Source: Salinarimonas sp052380005 (GTDB taxonomy: Bacteria > Pseudomonadota > Alphaproteobacteria > Rhizobiales > Beijerinckiaceae). From it: a DNA stretch of 64,000 bases. Positions 8,624 through 16,938 of this stretch are shown here, in pieces. The notes under the pieces are model-generated. The model was not told where the DNA came from. It was given only the letters and a program-made list of their open reading frames with translations, and did no database searches. Positions within the stretch are counted from its first letter, which is position 1; every line of letters begins with the position of its first letter. The stretch lies in NCBI GenBank assembly GCA_052380005.1, contig JBQTCJ010000019.1; one strand, given 5' to 3'. The position numbers and the translations under genes were made by a program.

Positions 8624-9005
8624 TGCGTTCCTCTCCTTGTTTCTGAGCTCTTGCTCATGTGCGTCCTTGTCGCGGACGCCTTGGTACCGGAAATCCCGGG
8701 TCGAGGCTCGGCCCTGCGCGGGGAGCCGGCCACGCGCGCACGATCCGCGGGGCGAATGACCTCGCGGGCGTGACGGCGGACCGGACATGGGCACCTCGTC
8801 AAGCGCGGCGTCCCCCCTCGCCGGGTGTTTCCTCGCGTCCGACGGACACGCGGTTCACCCGGTCGCATGAGCGCAGGCCGCAGCGGCGGGCGCCGCCGTC
8901 GGCCAAGCTACCGGCACGATAGGAGGGAATACGAGGTGGCGGCAAGCCTCATCCGCGCAATTGCGCGTGATCGGGCCGGCTACCCGCCGCGTCGTCTCGC
9001 CGCTC
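8624..9005. other. Intergenic region, no gene recognised
   Basis: These 382 bp separate two leftward genes. They must hold the promoter for the TRAP operon, but I see no convincing minus-strand -35/-10 pair. A CTTGACG hexamer context (minus strand, near 8800) has no matching -10. Short frames here lack protein-like composition. Confidence 0.5.
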
Positions 9006-9635
9006 TCAGGCTGCCCGCTCGCGCTGGAGGCGGCGGCGGCCCTTCTCCCGGTTGCCGCACACGTCCATGCGGCACCAGCGGCGTGAGCCGTTCTTCGACG
9101 TGTCCAGGAACAGCCACTCGCAGGTCGAGGAGCCGCAGGTCTTCACGCGCACGAGCCGCTCCGCGGTGAGGAGCGCCTCCGCCGAGGCGACGATGGGCGC
9201 GAGCGCATCCGCGAGCACGAGCTCCGACCGTTCCGGCTCGGCGCGTACGAGGCCCTGCGGCCCCCAGGCGAGCCGTGCGGGTGCCGGCGCAGCGGGCCGG
9301 GCGTGCGCCGCCAGCTGCGCGAGATCCGTGTCGCGCGGCGCCTCCTCGGAGATCGCCGCGTGGAAGATCCGCTCCAGCGCCGCGCGCAGCCGGCGCACGT
9401 CCGCCATGAACCCCTCCGACGCGTCCTGATCCGAGGCGGCGATGCGCATCAGCGCTCGGAAGCGCGCCTCGTCGACGGCGCCCCGCTGCCGGAGCCAGCC
9501 GAGGGTCGCGAACGCGTCGGTCAGCGAATCCTCCCAGCGGCTGCGGCCGCGGCTGCGCCCGGTCGTGCTGTTCACGAAGTCCAGGACGAGGGCGCCGGAC
9601 TCGAACCGCGGATCAACCTCTGGTCTTTCAGTCAT
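9006..9635 (-). CDS. CGNR zinc-finger / ABATE-domain transcriptional regulator
   Basis: A 209-residue protein with an N-terminal ABATE (putative stress-induced) domain (GALVLDFVNSTTGR, about 16-29) and a C-terminal CGNR zinc finger: the cysteines of VKTCGSSTCEWLFLD, RRWCRMDVCGNREKGRRR. The CGNR finger is a DNA-binding unit in this family. The start at 9635 (MTERPEVDPRFESG) is chosen because the longer frame upstream runs through AT-rich promoter DNA. It is divergent from the sulfotransferase cluster and shares its 304-bp control region, so it is the natural candidate regulator of that cluster. No ligand is known for this branch. Confidence 0.88.
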   Translation of the reverse strand: MTERPEVDPRFESGALVLDFVNSTTGRSRGRSRWEDSLTDAFATLGWLRQRGAVDEARFRALMRIAASDQDASEGFMADVRRLRAALERIFHAAISEEAPRDTDLAQLAAHARPAAPAPARLAWGPQGLVRAEPERSELVLADALAPIVASAEALLTAERLVRVKTCGSSTCEWLFLDTSKNGSRRWCRMDVCGNREKGRRRLQRERAA

Positions 9636-9682
9636 GCAATGACGCCTCGTTAGGTCGATGATTTCACAGGCATTTTGGCATC

Positions 9683-9743
9683 TTAACCTGCTAAATGCAA
9701 CACCTCGGGTAATTAACCCCCAAAATCTGGTTGACAGGTTAAA
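9683..9743. promoter_or_regulatory. Possible operator: three TTAACC half-sites
   Basis: TTAACC occurs at 9683-9688 and 9713-9718 in the same orientation (30 bp apart, close to three helical turns) and inverted as GGTTAA at 9738-9743. The last copy overlaps the spacer of the predicted promoter. Binding by the adjacent CGNR regulator is inference. Confidence 0.4.
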
Positions 9744-9758
9744 TCGGGTCGATAAAAG
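9731..9758 (+). promoter_or_regulatory. Predicted promoter of the sulfation cluster
   Basis: A perfect -35 TTGACA (9731-9736), a 16-bp spacer and TAAAAG (9753-9758, 4 of 6 matches) as -10. It lies upstream of the HAD gene in the AT-rich divergent region and gives a leader of about 175 bases. Confidence 0.5.
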
Positions 9759-9939
9759 TACGTACACAACCAGCCCATGTGGTGCCCGACGACTGGGGCC
9801 TGTGCCCTTTCCCGCACCCATCGGCGAGGCCTCGGCACATCGCGGTCACCACCGCCTGCGCCGACGCCCGCGTGCATCGAATCGCCGTCCGACGAGGGCG
9901 CGGCCGAGAGGTCGTCGGCCCACAGGGAGATCGTGTGCC

Positions 9940-10638
9940 ATGGCGGATGGATTGGTCATCTTCGATTGCGACGGCGTGCTCGTGGACAGCGAGATCGTCA
10001 GCGCCCGCGTCCTCGCCGCGATGGCCCCGGATCTCGGCCTCGCCTTCAAGGAGGCGGAGGCGCTCGCCTTCCTGCGCGGCCGCAAGGTCGCCTCGTGGGT
10101 CGCCGAGCTCGAGGCGCGTGCCGGGCGCAGCTTCGCCGAAACCTTCATCCCCGCCTTCCGGCGCCGCGCCGCGGAGGCCTTCGAGCGCGAGCTCCGGGCC
10201 GTGCCCCGGGTGGAGGACGCGCTCGACCGGCTCGCCGGCCCCTTCTGCACCGCGTCCAGCGCGCCGCTCGAGAAGATCCGCCAGACGCTCGGCCTCACCG
10301 GGCTCCTGCCGCGCTTCGAGGGCCGCATCTACAGCGCCTACGAGGTGGGGCACTGGAAGCCCGATCCGGGCCTGTTCCTGCACGCGGCGGACGACATGGA
10401 CTTCTCGCCGCGCGATTGCATCGTGATCGAGGACAGCCTCGTCGGCGTCCAGGCCGGCGTCGCCGCCGGCATGACCGTGCTCGCCTTCGCCCCGGGCGAC
10501 ACGGCGCCCCTGCTCGCCGACGCGGGCGCCTCGCCCTTCTCCTGCATGACGCAGCTGCCGGATCTCCTCGCCCGCTGGCGATCCGGCACCGTCCTGCCGG
10601 TCCCGCAAGCCGCACATCCCCTCGCGGTCGCCGTCTGA
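9940..10638 (+). CDS. HAD-superfamily phosphatase (beta-phosphoglucomutase / glycerol-phosphatase-like)
   Basis: A 232-residue HAD subfamily IA hydrolase with an alpha-helical cap. Motif I is FDCDGVLVDS (nucleophile Asp9, acid/base Asp11), motif II the Ser/Thr in CTASSAP (about 104-108), motif III Lys140 in HWKPDPG, and motif IV IEDSLVGVQAG (Glu164-Asp165). It most likely removes phosphate from a sugar or polyol phosphate. The ATG at 9940 follows a GGGAGA ribosome site and starts directly on the nucleotide-fold strand. It is the first gene of the cluster and stands 26 bp before the transaldolase, which suggests it acts on a transaldolase-linked phosphate ester. Confidence 0.88.
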   Translation: MADGLVIFDCDGVLVDSEIVSARVLAAMAPDLGLAFKEAEALAFLRGRKVASWVAELEARAGRSFAETFIPAFRRRAAEAFERELRAVPRVEDALDRLAGPFCTASSAPLEKIRQTLGLTGLLPRFEGRIYSAYEVGHWKPDPGLFLHAADDMDFSPRDCIVIEDSLVGVQAGVAAGMTVLAFAPGDTAPLLADAGASPFSCMTQLPDLLARWRSGTVLPVPQAAHPLAVAV

Positions 10639-10664
10639 CAACGCCCGAAACCGGAGTGCTCCCA

Positions 10665-11918
10665 ATGTCCGCGCCGTCCGTCCTCGAGAAGATGCAAGCC
10701 GCCGCCCCGGATGCCGAGATCTGGTGGGATTCCTCGCCGCTCGTCTTCCCCGCCTTCAAGGAGCGGGTCCTCGCCGAGGCGCCCGACGCGGCGACCCGTG
10801 CGCGCTGGGGCGCGCAGCTCCGACGCTTTCTCGACACGGCCCAGCCGGCGGGCTCGCTCGTGCGCGGCGTGACGACGAACCCCTCCCTCGTCGCCAAGAG
10901 CATCATCGAGGCGCCGCAGACATGGGCGCCTGAGGTGCGCGAGGCGCACCTGCGCCAGGCGCGCCCCGACATCCACGAGACCTACTGGATCATCTACCAG
11001 GAGGCGCTGCGCCGCGCCGCGCAGACCATGCTGCCGCTCTGGCGCGCCTCCGAGGGGCGCTACGGCTGGGTCTCCGGCCAGCTCGACCCGCGCTGCATCT
11101 TCGACGCCGACGCCATGCTCGAGCAGGGCCTCCAGCTCGCACGCATCGCACCCAACCTGATGGTCAAGGTGCCCGGCACGCGCCAGGGCTACGAGACCAT
11201 CCGGCGGCTCGTCGCCCGCGGCATCTCGGTCAACAACACGCTCTCCTACTGCGTGCCGCAGTTCTCCGCCTGCATCCGCGCCGTCGAGGCGGGGCTCGCG
11301 GAGGCGCGCCGGCAGGGCGTCGACCTCGCGCGCTGGCGCACGGTGATCACCCACATGATCGGCCGCTTCGGCTCGCAGGGCGACCTGCTCGACGAGGCGG
11401 CGGCGCGCGGCGTCTCGCTCGACGCTCGCGAGGTCCGCTTCGCCGAGATCGCGATCCTCAAGCGCATCCAGCGCACCATCGTCGAGAAGGGGCATCCCGT
11501 GATGATGCTGCTCTCCTCGCTCGAGACCGACGCGCCCGAGACCGGCGCTCTCTCGATGCATCTCGAGGAGACCGCGGGCGCGGACATCGCCTACACCTGC
11601 AAGCCGAGCTTCATCGCCGACCTGATGCGCCGCGAGGGCGAGCTCGGCGATCTCGATCCGCGCGCCATCGACCGCGAGATCCCGGCCGAGATCCTGCGCA
11701 AGCTCGAGCGCCTGCCCTCCTTCGCCAAGGCCTACGACCCCGACGGCATGCCGCCGGAGGACTTCGCCAACTACGGCGCCTTCATCACGACCTACGCCGA
11801 GGTGGCGCGCAACGCCCGCCGGCTCGTCGACTTCGTCGCGCGGCACGCGGCCGCCGAGGAGGCCGCCGAGGAGGTCGCCTCCGGCCGGGAGCCCGCCTTC
11901 GCCACCGCCGCCGAGTGA
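10665..11918 (+). CDS. Transaldolase-family protein
   Basis: A 417-residue TIM-barrel class I aldolase. It has GVTTNPSLVAKSI (68-80) and the Schiff-base lysine Lys168 in NLMVKVPGT, matching the family IKIPAT box, plus the closing GRFGSQGDLLDE and SLETDAPE regions. Transaldolase normally moves a dihydroxyacetone unit between sugar phosphates. This protein is longer than E. coli TalB (317) and much longer than the 220-residue fructose-6-phosphate aldolases, with an extended C-terminus ending in an Ala/Glu-rich tail. Placement between a HAD phosphatase and a sulfotransferase, away from other pentose-phosphate genes, argues for a specialised biosynthetic role. Confidence 0.88.
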   Translation: MSAPSVLEKMQAAAPDAEIWWDSSPLVFPAFKERVLAEAPDAATRARWGAQLRRFLDTAQPAGSLVRGVTTNPSLVAKSIIEAPQTWAPEVREAHLRQARPDIHETYWIIYQEALRRAAQTMLPLWRASEGRYGWVSGQLDPRCIFDADAMLEQGLQLARIAPNLMVKVPGTRQGYETIRRLVARGISVNNTLSYCVPQFSACIRAVEAGLAEARRQGVDLARWRTVITHMIGRFGSQGDLLDEAAARGVSLDAREVRFAEIAILKRIQRTIVEKGHPVMMLLSSLETDAPETGALSMHLEETAGADIAYTCKPSFIADLMRREGELGDLDPRAIDREIPAEILRKLERLPSFAKAYDPDGMPPEDFANYGAFITTYAEVARNARRLVDFVARHAAAEEAAEEVASGREPAFATAAE

Positions 11919-11971
11919 GCCGCGCCCGCCAGGCTGAGACACCCTCGTCCCGCGCTCGACGGAGCCGTCCC

Positions 11972-12724
11972 ATGCATCTCTCGATCGCCCTCTGGGGCCA
12001 CCCTCGCTCGATGTCCACTGCGCTGGAGCGCTCCTTCATGGAGCGCGGCGACTTCAAGGTCTTCCACGAGGCCTTCAGCTACGTCTACTTCGTTCACGAG
12101 GGGCGTACCACGCTGCCCCACCAGAACCCGGACCCGGACCATCCGCGCACCTACGCCGCCGTGCGCGACATGATGGAGCGCGCGCGCCTGGAGACGCCGG
12201 TCTTCCACAAGGACTTCCCCTACCACGCGCTCGATCATCTGCTCGCCGACCCGGACTATCTGCTCGGCCAGATCAACACCTTCCTCATCCGCGATCCCGA
12301 GGAGGCCGTGCTCTCGCACGCCAACGTCCATCCGGACGTGACGCGCGAGACGCTGGGCTACGAGCAGCTCGCGCGGCTGTTCGACGTCGTGCGCGATCTC
12401 ACCGGCGAGACGCCGCTCGTGATCAACGCCGCCGACCTCGCCGAGGACCCCGAGGGCACGATCGGCCTGTTCTGCGCCCGCACCGGCATCGATCTCGTGC
12501 CGGAGGCGCTGCGCTGGGACGCGGGCTCGCGGCCGGAATGGTCGACATGGGAGGGCTGGCACACGGACGTGATCGGCTCGAGCGGCATCGGCAAGCCGAC
12601 GCGCAAGTATCGCCACACGTACGAGGACCTGCCGCATCTACGCGACTACGTCGCCTATTGCCGGCCCTTCTACGAGCATCTCGACCAATACCGTGTCAGC
12701 CCGATCAAGGAGGCCGCAGAATGA
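11972..12724 (+). CDS. PAPS-dependent sulfotransferase-like protein
   Basis: A 250-residue protein with the two sulfotransferase signatures: the 5'-phosphosulfate loop in WGHPRSMSTALERSF (8-22) and the 3'-phosphate motif FLIRDPEEAVLSH (104-116, Arg107 and Ser115). Such enzymes move the sulfuryl group from PAPS to a hydroxyl or amine. The start at 11972 is preferred over an upstream GTG at 11915 because GGAG lies 8 bases upstream and the protein then begins directly on the first strand. There is no signal peptide or membrane segment, so it is cytosolic with a soluble acceptor. The PAPS supply (CysD, CysNC) is encoded in the same run. The acceptor is unknown. Confidence 0.85.
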   Translation: MHLSIALWGHPRSMSTALERSFMERGDFKVFHEAFSYVYFVHEGRTTLPHQNPDPDHPRTYAAVRDMMERARLETPVFHKDFPYHALDHLLADPDYLLGQINTFLIRDPEEAVLSHANVHPDVTRETLGYEQLARLFDVVRDLTGETPLVINAADLAEDPEGTIGLFCARTGIDLVPEALRWDAGSRPEWSTWEGWHTDVIGSSGIGKPTRKYRHTYEDLPHLRDYVAYCRPFYEHLDQYRVSPIKEAAE

Positions 12725-13452
12725 GCGTCTCGACCGTCATCGTCACCGGGGCCGCCGCCGGCGTCGGCCGCGCCCTCGTGGGCCTCCTGCTCGATCGCGG
12801 CATGACGGTGATCGCGAGCGACATCGACGAGCCCGGGCTGGCCAGCCTCCGCGAGGCCCATGCCGGGCGCCCGCTCGCGGTCTCGACCTGCGACGTCGGC
12901 CTGCGCGCGGACTGCGACGCCTTCATGGAGCGCACGCTCGCCGCGTTCCCGGACGTCGACGGCCTCGTCAACAACGCGGGCCTCTACCTCGGGCGCCCGG
13001 TGTGGGAGTACGACGACGAGACCATCGAGCGCGTCATCGCCGTCAACGTGAAGGGCCCGGTGTGGCTCTCGCGCGCCTTCGCCGGGCATCTCCTTCCGCA
13101 GAAGCGCCGCGGCGCGATCGTCAACCTCGCCTCGGTGGCCGGCGAGGTCGGCTCCTCGGATGCGCTCTACGGGACCGTGAAGGCCGGCGTCATCGGCCTC
13201 ACCAAGTCGAACGCGATGAACTTCGCACCGTACATCCGCGTGAACGTCGTCTCGCCGGGGCTGATCGTCAATACGGCGATCGCGGACCGAATCCCGAAGT
13301 ATCGCTACGAGGAATACAAGCGTCAGGAGATGCTCGACTACGACATCCTCCCCGAGGACGTCGCGCGCATCTGCGCTTACGCGCTCTCCGACGACGCGAA
13401 GTCGATGACCGGCGCGGTCCTGCGCGCCGACAACGGCTGCTACCCGCGCTGA
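12721..13452 (+). CDS. Short-chain dehydrogenase/reductase (SDR)
   Basis: A 243-residue classical SDR. The cofactor motif TGAAAGVG is at 9-16, NNAG at 84-87, and the catalytic Ser138, Tyr150 and Lys154 (YGTVK) are in place. Asp34 after the second strand (ASDID) favours NAD(H). It would oxidise a secondary alcohol or reduce a ketone of the cluster's intermediate. Its ATG overlaps the stop of the sulfotransferase gene (ATGA), indicating translational coupling between the two. The PGLIVNTAI segment is the usual substrate-loop entrance. The specific substrate is not readable. Confidence 0.92.
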   Translation: MSVSTVIVTGAAAGVGRALVGLLLDRGMTVIASDIDEPGLASLREAHAGRPLAVSTCDVGLRADCDAFMERTLAAFPDVDGLVNNAGLYLGRPVWEYDDETIERVIAVNVKGPVWLSRAFAGHLLPQKRRGAIVNLASVAGEVGSSDALYGTVKAGVIGLTKSNAMNFAPYIRVNVVSPGLIVNTAIADRIPKYRYEEYKRQEMLDYDILPEDVARICAYALSDDAKSMTGAVLRADNGCYPR

Positions 13453-13497
13453 CGACGATCCGCCCGCACCCGCCCGCATCACCCGAGGAGGCGAACC

Positions 13498-14646
13498 ATG
13501 CGCCGCATCCGCACCGAGGACGACAAGCCCACCATCATGATCGTGGGCATGGGGGATCTGTCCTGCAACGTCCTCTCCCTGCTCGCCCGCGACCCGGACA
13601 CGAACCGCCTCGTCGTCGCCGCCCGTGACGTCGAGACCGCGCGCCGACGCGCCAACCTCGTGCGCTTCACGATGCACAATCTCGGCCACGTGCCGGAGAT
13701 CGAGGCGGTGCGCGTGGACCTCGACGACATCGACGCCACGGCGGAGACGCTCGCCGAGGTGCGCCCCGACATCGTCTTCATGGGCGCCTCGCTGCAGTCC
13801 TGGCGCGTCATCACGGCGCTGCCGAAGGCGGTGTTCGAGGCGCTCGACGAGGCGCAGTTCGGGCCCTGGCTGCCGATGCACCTCGTCCTGAACCACGAGC
13901 TGATGCGGGCCGTCCGCCGCTCCGGTGTCGAGACGCGCGTCGTCAACGCGGCCTTCCCGGACGCCGTCGGCCCCGTTCTCGCCAAGGTGGGGCTCGCGCC
14001 GACGATCGGCATCGGCAACGTCGCCAACATCGTGCCGGCGCTGACCTACGGCGTCGCGCACCTGACGGGCAAGGACGTCGCGGACGTCGAGCTGCGCCTC
14101 GTCGCGCAGCACTACTTCAGCCACTACGTCCCGCGCTTCGGCGAGGCGGGGCGCGGCGCCTACCACCTCACCGCGCGCGTGGGCGGCCAGAAGCTGAACG
14201 GCGCGCTCGACCACGCCGCCCTCTTCGCCCAGCTCGACGGGCGCCTGAAGCGGATCGGCGGCGTCGCCGGGCAGCTGCTCACGGCCTCCTCGGCGGTGCG
14301 CGTCATCGAGGCGATGGCGACCGACAGCGGCATCCTCGCCCACGCCCCGGCCCCCGCGGGCCTGCCCGGCGGCTATCCGGTGCGGGTCTACCGCGACGGC
14401 GCGATGCTCGATCTCGACGAGAGCCTCACCCGCGAGGACGCGATCCGCATCAACGAGGATTGCCAGCGCGCGGACGGCATCGAGGCGATCGAGGACGACG
14501 GCACGGTCGTGTTCACCGAGCCGCAGATGGCGATCATGAAGTCGATGCTCGGCTACGAGTGCCGCCGCATGACGCTCGCCGACGCGCCCGGCTGGGCCGA
14601 GGAGCTCGGCGCGAAGTACCGCGCCTTCGCCGCGCAATACGCCTGA
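13498..14646 (+). CDS. Rossmann-fold oxidoreductase, saccharopine-dehydrogenase-like, function unknown
   Basis: A 382-residue protein beginning with a dinucleotide-binding strand (PTIMIVGMGDLSCNVLSLLA, Gly-x-Gly-x-x) and an acidic/basic second-strand end (VVAARDVETARRR). The following VDLDDIDATAETLAEVRPDIV segment resembles the Rossmann part of saccharopine dehydrogenase and related reductases. The middle (LVLNHELMRAVRRSGVETRVVNAAFPD) and C-terminal half I do not recognise. It has a strong AGGAGG ribosome site. Its place between the SDR and the methyltransferase implies a second redox step on the same compound. An amine- or imine-forming reaction is possible by analogy only. Confidence 0.6.
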   Translation: MRRIRTEDDKPTIMIVGMGDLSCNVLSLLARDPDTNRLVVAARDVETARRRANLVRFTMHNLGHVPEIEAVRVDLDDIDATAETLAEVRPDIVFMGASLQSWRVITALPKAVFEALDEAQFGPWLPMHLVLNHELMRAVRRSGVETRVVNAAFPDAVGPVLAKVGLAPTIGIGNVANIVPALTYGVAHLTGKDVADVELRLVAQHYFSHYVPRFGEAGRGAYHLTARVGGQKLNGALDHAALFAQLDGRLKRIGGVAGQLLTASSAVRVIEAMATDSGILAHAPAPAGLPGGYPVRVYRDGAMLDLDESLTREDAIRINEDCQRADGIEAIEDDGTVVFTEPQMAIMKSMLGYECRRMTLADAPGWAEELGAKYRAFAAQYA

Positions 14647-14696
14647 GCGCGTCCAGCCAGCCCGCCCCGCATCGCCCAGCCGACAGGAGAGCCGTC

Positions 14697-15515
14697 ATGG
14701 CCGACACCTCTTTGGCCGACACCTCTTTGGCCGACACCTCGATCCTCGCGTCGCCGGAGGCGCCCGCGCGTCCCGCGCCGGAGAACTTCGCCGAGCAGTA
14801 CGTCCCGCGCTTCGTCGACAGGTGGGACGCCCTCATCGACTGGGATCGGCGCAAGGCGGCGGAGGCGGGCTTCTTCGTCGAGCGGCTGCGCGCCGCCGGG
14901 GCCCGTCGCGTCCTCGACGTCGCCGCCGGCACGGGCTTTCACTCGATCGCGCTGATCGAGGCGGGCTTCGAGGTCGTCGCCGTCGACGGCAGCGCGGCGA
15001 TGCTGGAGCAGGCGCGCGCCAACGCCGCGCGGCGCGGCCACGCGCTCGAGGCGGTCCACGCCGACTGGCGCAGCCTCGGCGAGACGCTCGACGGCACGTT
15101 CGACGCCGTCGTGTGCCTGGGCAGCTCCTTCCCGCACCTGTTCGCGGGGGCCGACCGCCGGCACGTGCTCGGCGAGTTCTCGCGGCGGATCGTGCCGGGC
15201 GGGCTCCTGATGCTCGACCATCGCAACTTCGACGCCATCCGCGCGCACCGCTACAAGTCCAGCGGCAACTACTATTATTGCGGCACCGGCGCCAAGGTGA
15301 GCGTCGACCACATCGATGAAGTTCTCTGCCGCTTCCGCTACGACTTCTCGGATCGCGAGACCTACACGCTCGAGGTCTATCCCGTCCTGAAGGACGAGAT
15401 GCGCGGTCTCCTCGAGGAGGCTGGCTTCGCCGACATCGAGACCTTCGGCGACTTCAAGCCCGTCTTCGACGTCTTCTCCACCGACTTCGTGATCCACGTC
15501 GCCCGCCGTCCCTGA
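14697..15515 (+). CDS. SAM-dependent methyltransferase resembling glycine/sarcosine N-methyltransferases
   Basis: A 272-residue class I methyltransferase. Motif I is VLDVAAGTGFHSIALIEAGF (72-91), followed by VVAVDGSAAML and the acidic VCLGSSFPHLF stretch. The C-terminal half (LDHRNFDAI, GNYYYCGTGAKV, FRYDF, LEEAGFADIETFGDFKP, DFVIHVAR) matches the pattern I know from glycine/sarcosine methyltransferases of halophiles, which make betaine. N-methylation of an amino compound is therefore likely, but O-methylation cannot be excluded. Residues 2-16 are an ADTSL repeat (three copies) encoded by a 15-bp tandem repeat, an unusual start. It sits in the sulfation cluster before the exporter. Confidence 0.82.
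   Translation: MADTSLADTSLADTSILASPEAPARPAPENFAEQYVPRFVDRWDALIDWDRRKAAEAGFFVERLRAAGARRVLDVAAGTGFHSIALIEAGFEVVAVDGSAAMLEQARANAARRGHALEAVHADWRSLGETLDGTFDAVVCLGSSFPHLFAGADRRHVLGEFSRRIVPGGLLMLDHRNFDAIRAHRYKSSGNYYYCGTGAKVSVDHIDEVLCRFRYDFSDRETYTLEVYPVLKDEMRGLLEEAGFADIETFGDFKPVFDVFSTDFVIHVARRP
14700..14744 (+). repeat. Three tandem 15-bp repeats inside the methyltransferase start
   Basis: Unit GCCGACACCTCTTTG, copied exactly twice and a third time with the last codons TCG ATC. It encodes ADTSL-ADTSL-ADTSI just after the initiator Met. In-frame copy-number change would lengthen or shorten the N-terminus without disrupting the enzyme. Confidence 0.85.
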
Positions 15516-15519
15516 CGGC

Positions 15520-15538
15520 GCGCGGGCCTTTCCCGCGC
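15520..15538. terminator. Hairpin between methyltransferase and MFS genes
   Basis: Stem GCGCGGG / CCCGCGC with loop CCTTT, 5 bp after the methyltransferase stop and followed by a pyrimidine-rich stretch. It could attenuate the downstream genes or be only a processing structure. Confidence 0.35.
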
Positions 15539-15575
15539 ACCCCTCTTCACACTGGACACGCGAAAGGCATTCGCC

Positions 15576-16868
15576 ATGACCAGTCATGCATCCGACACCG
15601 GCGGCGGGGCGAACGCGCTCGCCGGCGTGCTCATCACCGTGCTGCTGACGAGCTTCGTCGCCGCGACCTACGGCTTCGGCTTCTACCTCTTCTCGCAGCT
15701 CGTGCCCGACATGCGCGCCGACCTGGGCTTCGACATGACGGTGGTCGGCATGATCACGGCGGCGGGGCAGCTCGGCTTCCTCGCCTTCGCGATCCTCGGC
15801 GCCTGGCTGGCGCCACGCATCGGCGGCGGGCAGGTCGTGATCGGCTCGGTCGCGCTGTGCGCGGCCTGCCTGATGCTCCTTCCGATGACAGACTCGATCC
15901 TCGTCGTCGCCGCCCTGCTGACGATCCTCGGCGGCACGGCGGCCTCGGTCTACGTGCCGATGGTCGAGATCGTCTCGCGCGCCATCGGCTACCGCCACCG
16001 CGGCAAGGTGCTCGGCCTCGTCTCGAGCGGCACGAGCTACGGCGTCTTCGTCAACAGCCTGCTCGTACCCCTCTTCGTCGTGAGCGGGGACTGGCGCGGG
16101 GTGTGGCTGACGGTCGGCGCCGGCACCTTCGCCGTCACCGCGATCGCCATCGTGACGTTCTGGAAGCTCGGCCTCTTCCGCCACACGCCCGAGCCGGCGC
16201 CGGTCGCGGGCGAGGGCGAGCGCGGCTTCTTCGCGGGCATGGGCGCGGTGATGGTGCCCTGGGTGCTGATCATCTGGGCCATCACCTTCCTCAACGGCTT
16301 CTCGACGCTCCCCTTCCAGAACTATCTCTCGCCCTACCTGCGCGAGGAGCTCGGCTTCTCGGTGGCGTTCGCCGCCTGGGTCTGGGGCGTGATCGGCTTC
16401 ATCGGCATGTTCGCCGGGTTCGTCGTCGGCTGGATGTCGGACAAGACGGGCGTGCGCCTCGCCCTGCTGTTCACCTACGTCTGCGTCTTCGCCGCCTCGG
16501 CCATCCTGGTCGTGGCGCCCACCGAGACGCTGGCGATCGGCGCGGGCGTGCTCTTCGCGGTCGCCTTCTACCCGATCTTCGGCCTCGTCCCCGCCTACGT
16601 CGCCAAGACGGCGAAGGGCGCGCAGGCGACCGTGATCTTCGGAGTCGCCAACGTGACGCTCGGCGTCGGTGGAATGGTGGGCAACTACCTTTTCGGGGTT
16701 GTGGCGAATGTAACCGGGACTTTCGTCTGGATCTACGTTACAATCGCAGCCGTTGCGGTCGTCCTCGCCATCCTCTCGGTCGTGCTTCCGACCGAGGGGG
16801 CCGCCGAGGAGACGCCCGCCGCGGGGGGAGCGACGGCCGAGGGCTGCAAGCTCGACGCCGCCGAGTGA
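15576..16868 (+). CDS. MFS transporter (YbfB/YjiJ-like), probable exporter of the cluster product
   Basis: A 430-residue major facilitator with about 12 hydrophobic segments. The first helix begins at about residue 15 (GVLITVLLTSFVAATYGFGFYLF), and the inter-helix RHRGKVLGLVSSGTSYG and GWMSDKTGVRLAL motifs are typical of MFS loops. A cytoplasmic linker with HTPEPAPVAGEGERG lies in the middle, and the C-terminal tail is Ala/Glu-rich. The similarity is to drug/sugar:proton antiporters rather than to sulfate permeases. It is placed between biosynthetic enzymes and the PAPS genes, so export of the sulfated product is the simplest reading; import of a precursor is the alternative. Confidence 0.88.
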   Translation: MTSHASDTGGGANALAGVLITVLLTSFVAATYGFGFYLFSQLVPDMRADLGFDMTVVGMITAAGQLGFLAFAILGAWLAPRIGGGQVVIGSVALCAACLMLLPMTDSILVVAALLTILGGTAASVYVPMVEIVSRAIGYRHRGKVLGLVSSGTSYGVFVNSLLVPLFVVSGDWRGVWLTVGAGTFAVTAIAIVTFWKLGLFRHTPEPAPVAGEGERGFFAGMGAVMVPWVLIIWAITFLNGFSTLPFQNYLSPYLREELGFSVAFAAWVWGVIGFIGMFAGFVVGWMSDKTGVRLALLFTYVCVFAASAILVVAPTETLAIGAGVLFAVAFYPIFGLVPAYVAKTAKGAQATVIFGVANVTLGVGGMVGNYLFGVVANVTGTFVWIYVTIAAVAVVLAILSVVLPTEGAAEETPAAGGATAEGCKLDAAE

Positions 16869-16938
16869 ACGCGTCACCCGCGTCGACGGGCGGTGTTCCG
16901 CCGGCGCGCCACCGTCAGCAGCGACAGGAGACGAGGAC

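Larger units (their letters stand above)
9636..9939. other. Divergent control region between CGNR regulator and sulfation cluster
   Basis: 304 bp without a gene. Its first 150 bp are strikingly AT-rich for this genome and contain the promoter and TTAACC sites listed separately. The rest (about 9785-9920) is GC-rich leader with no convincing frame. A GGGAGA ribosome site at about 9925 serves the HAD gene. Confidence 0.6.
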
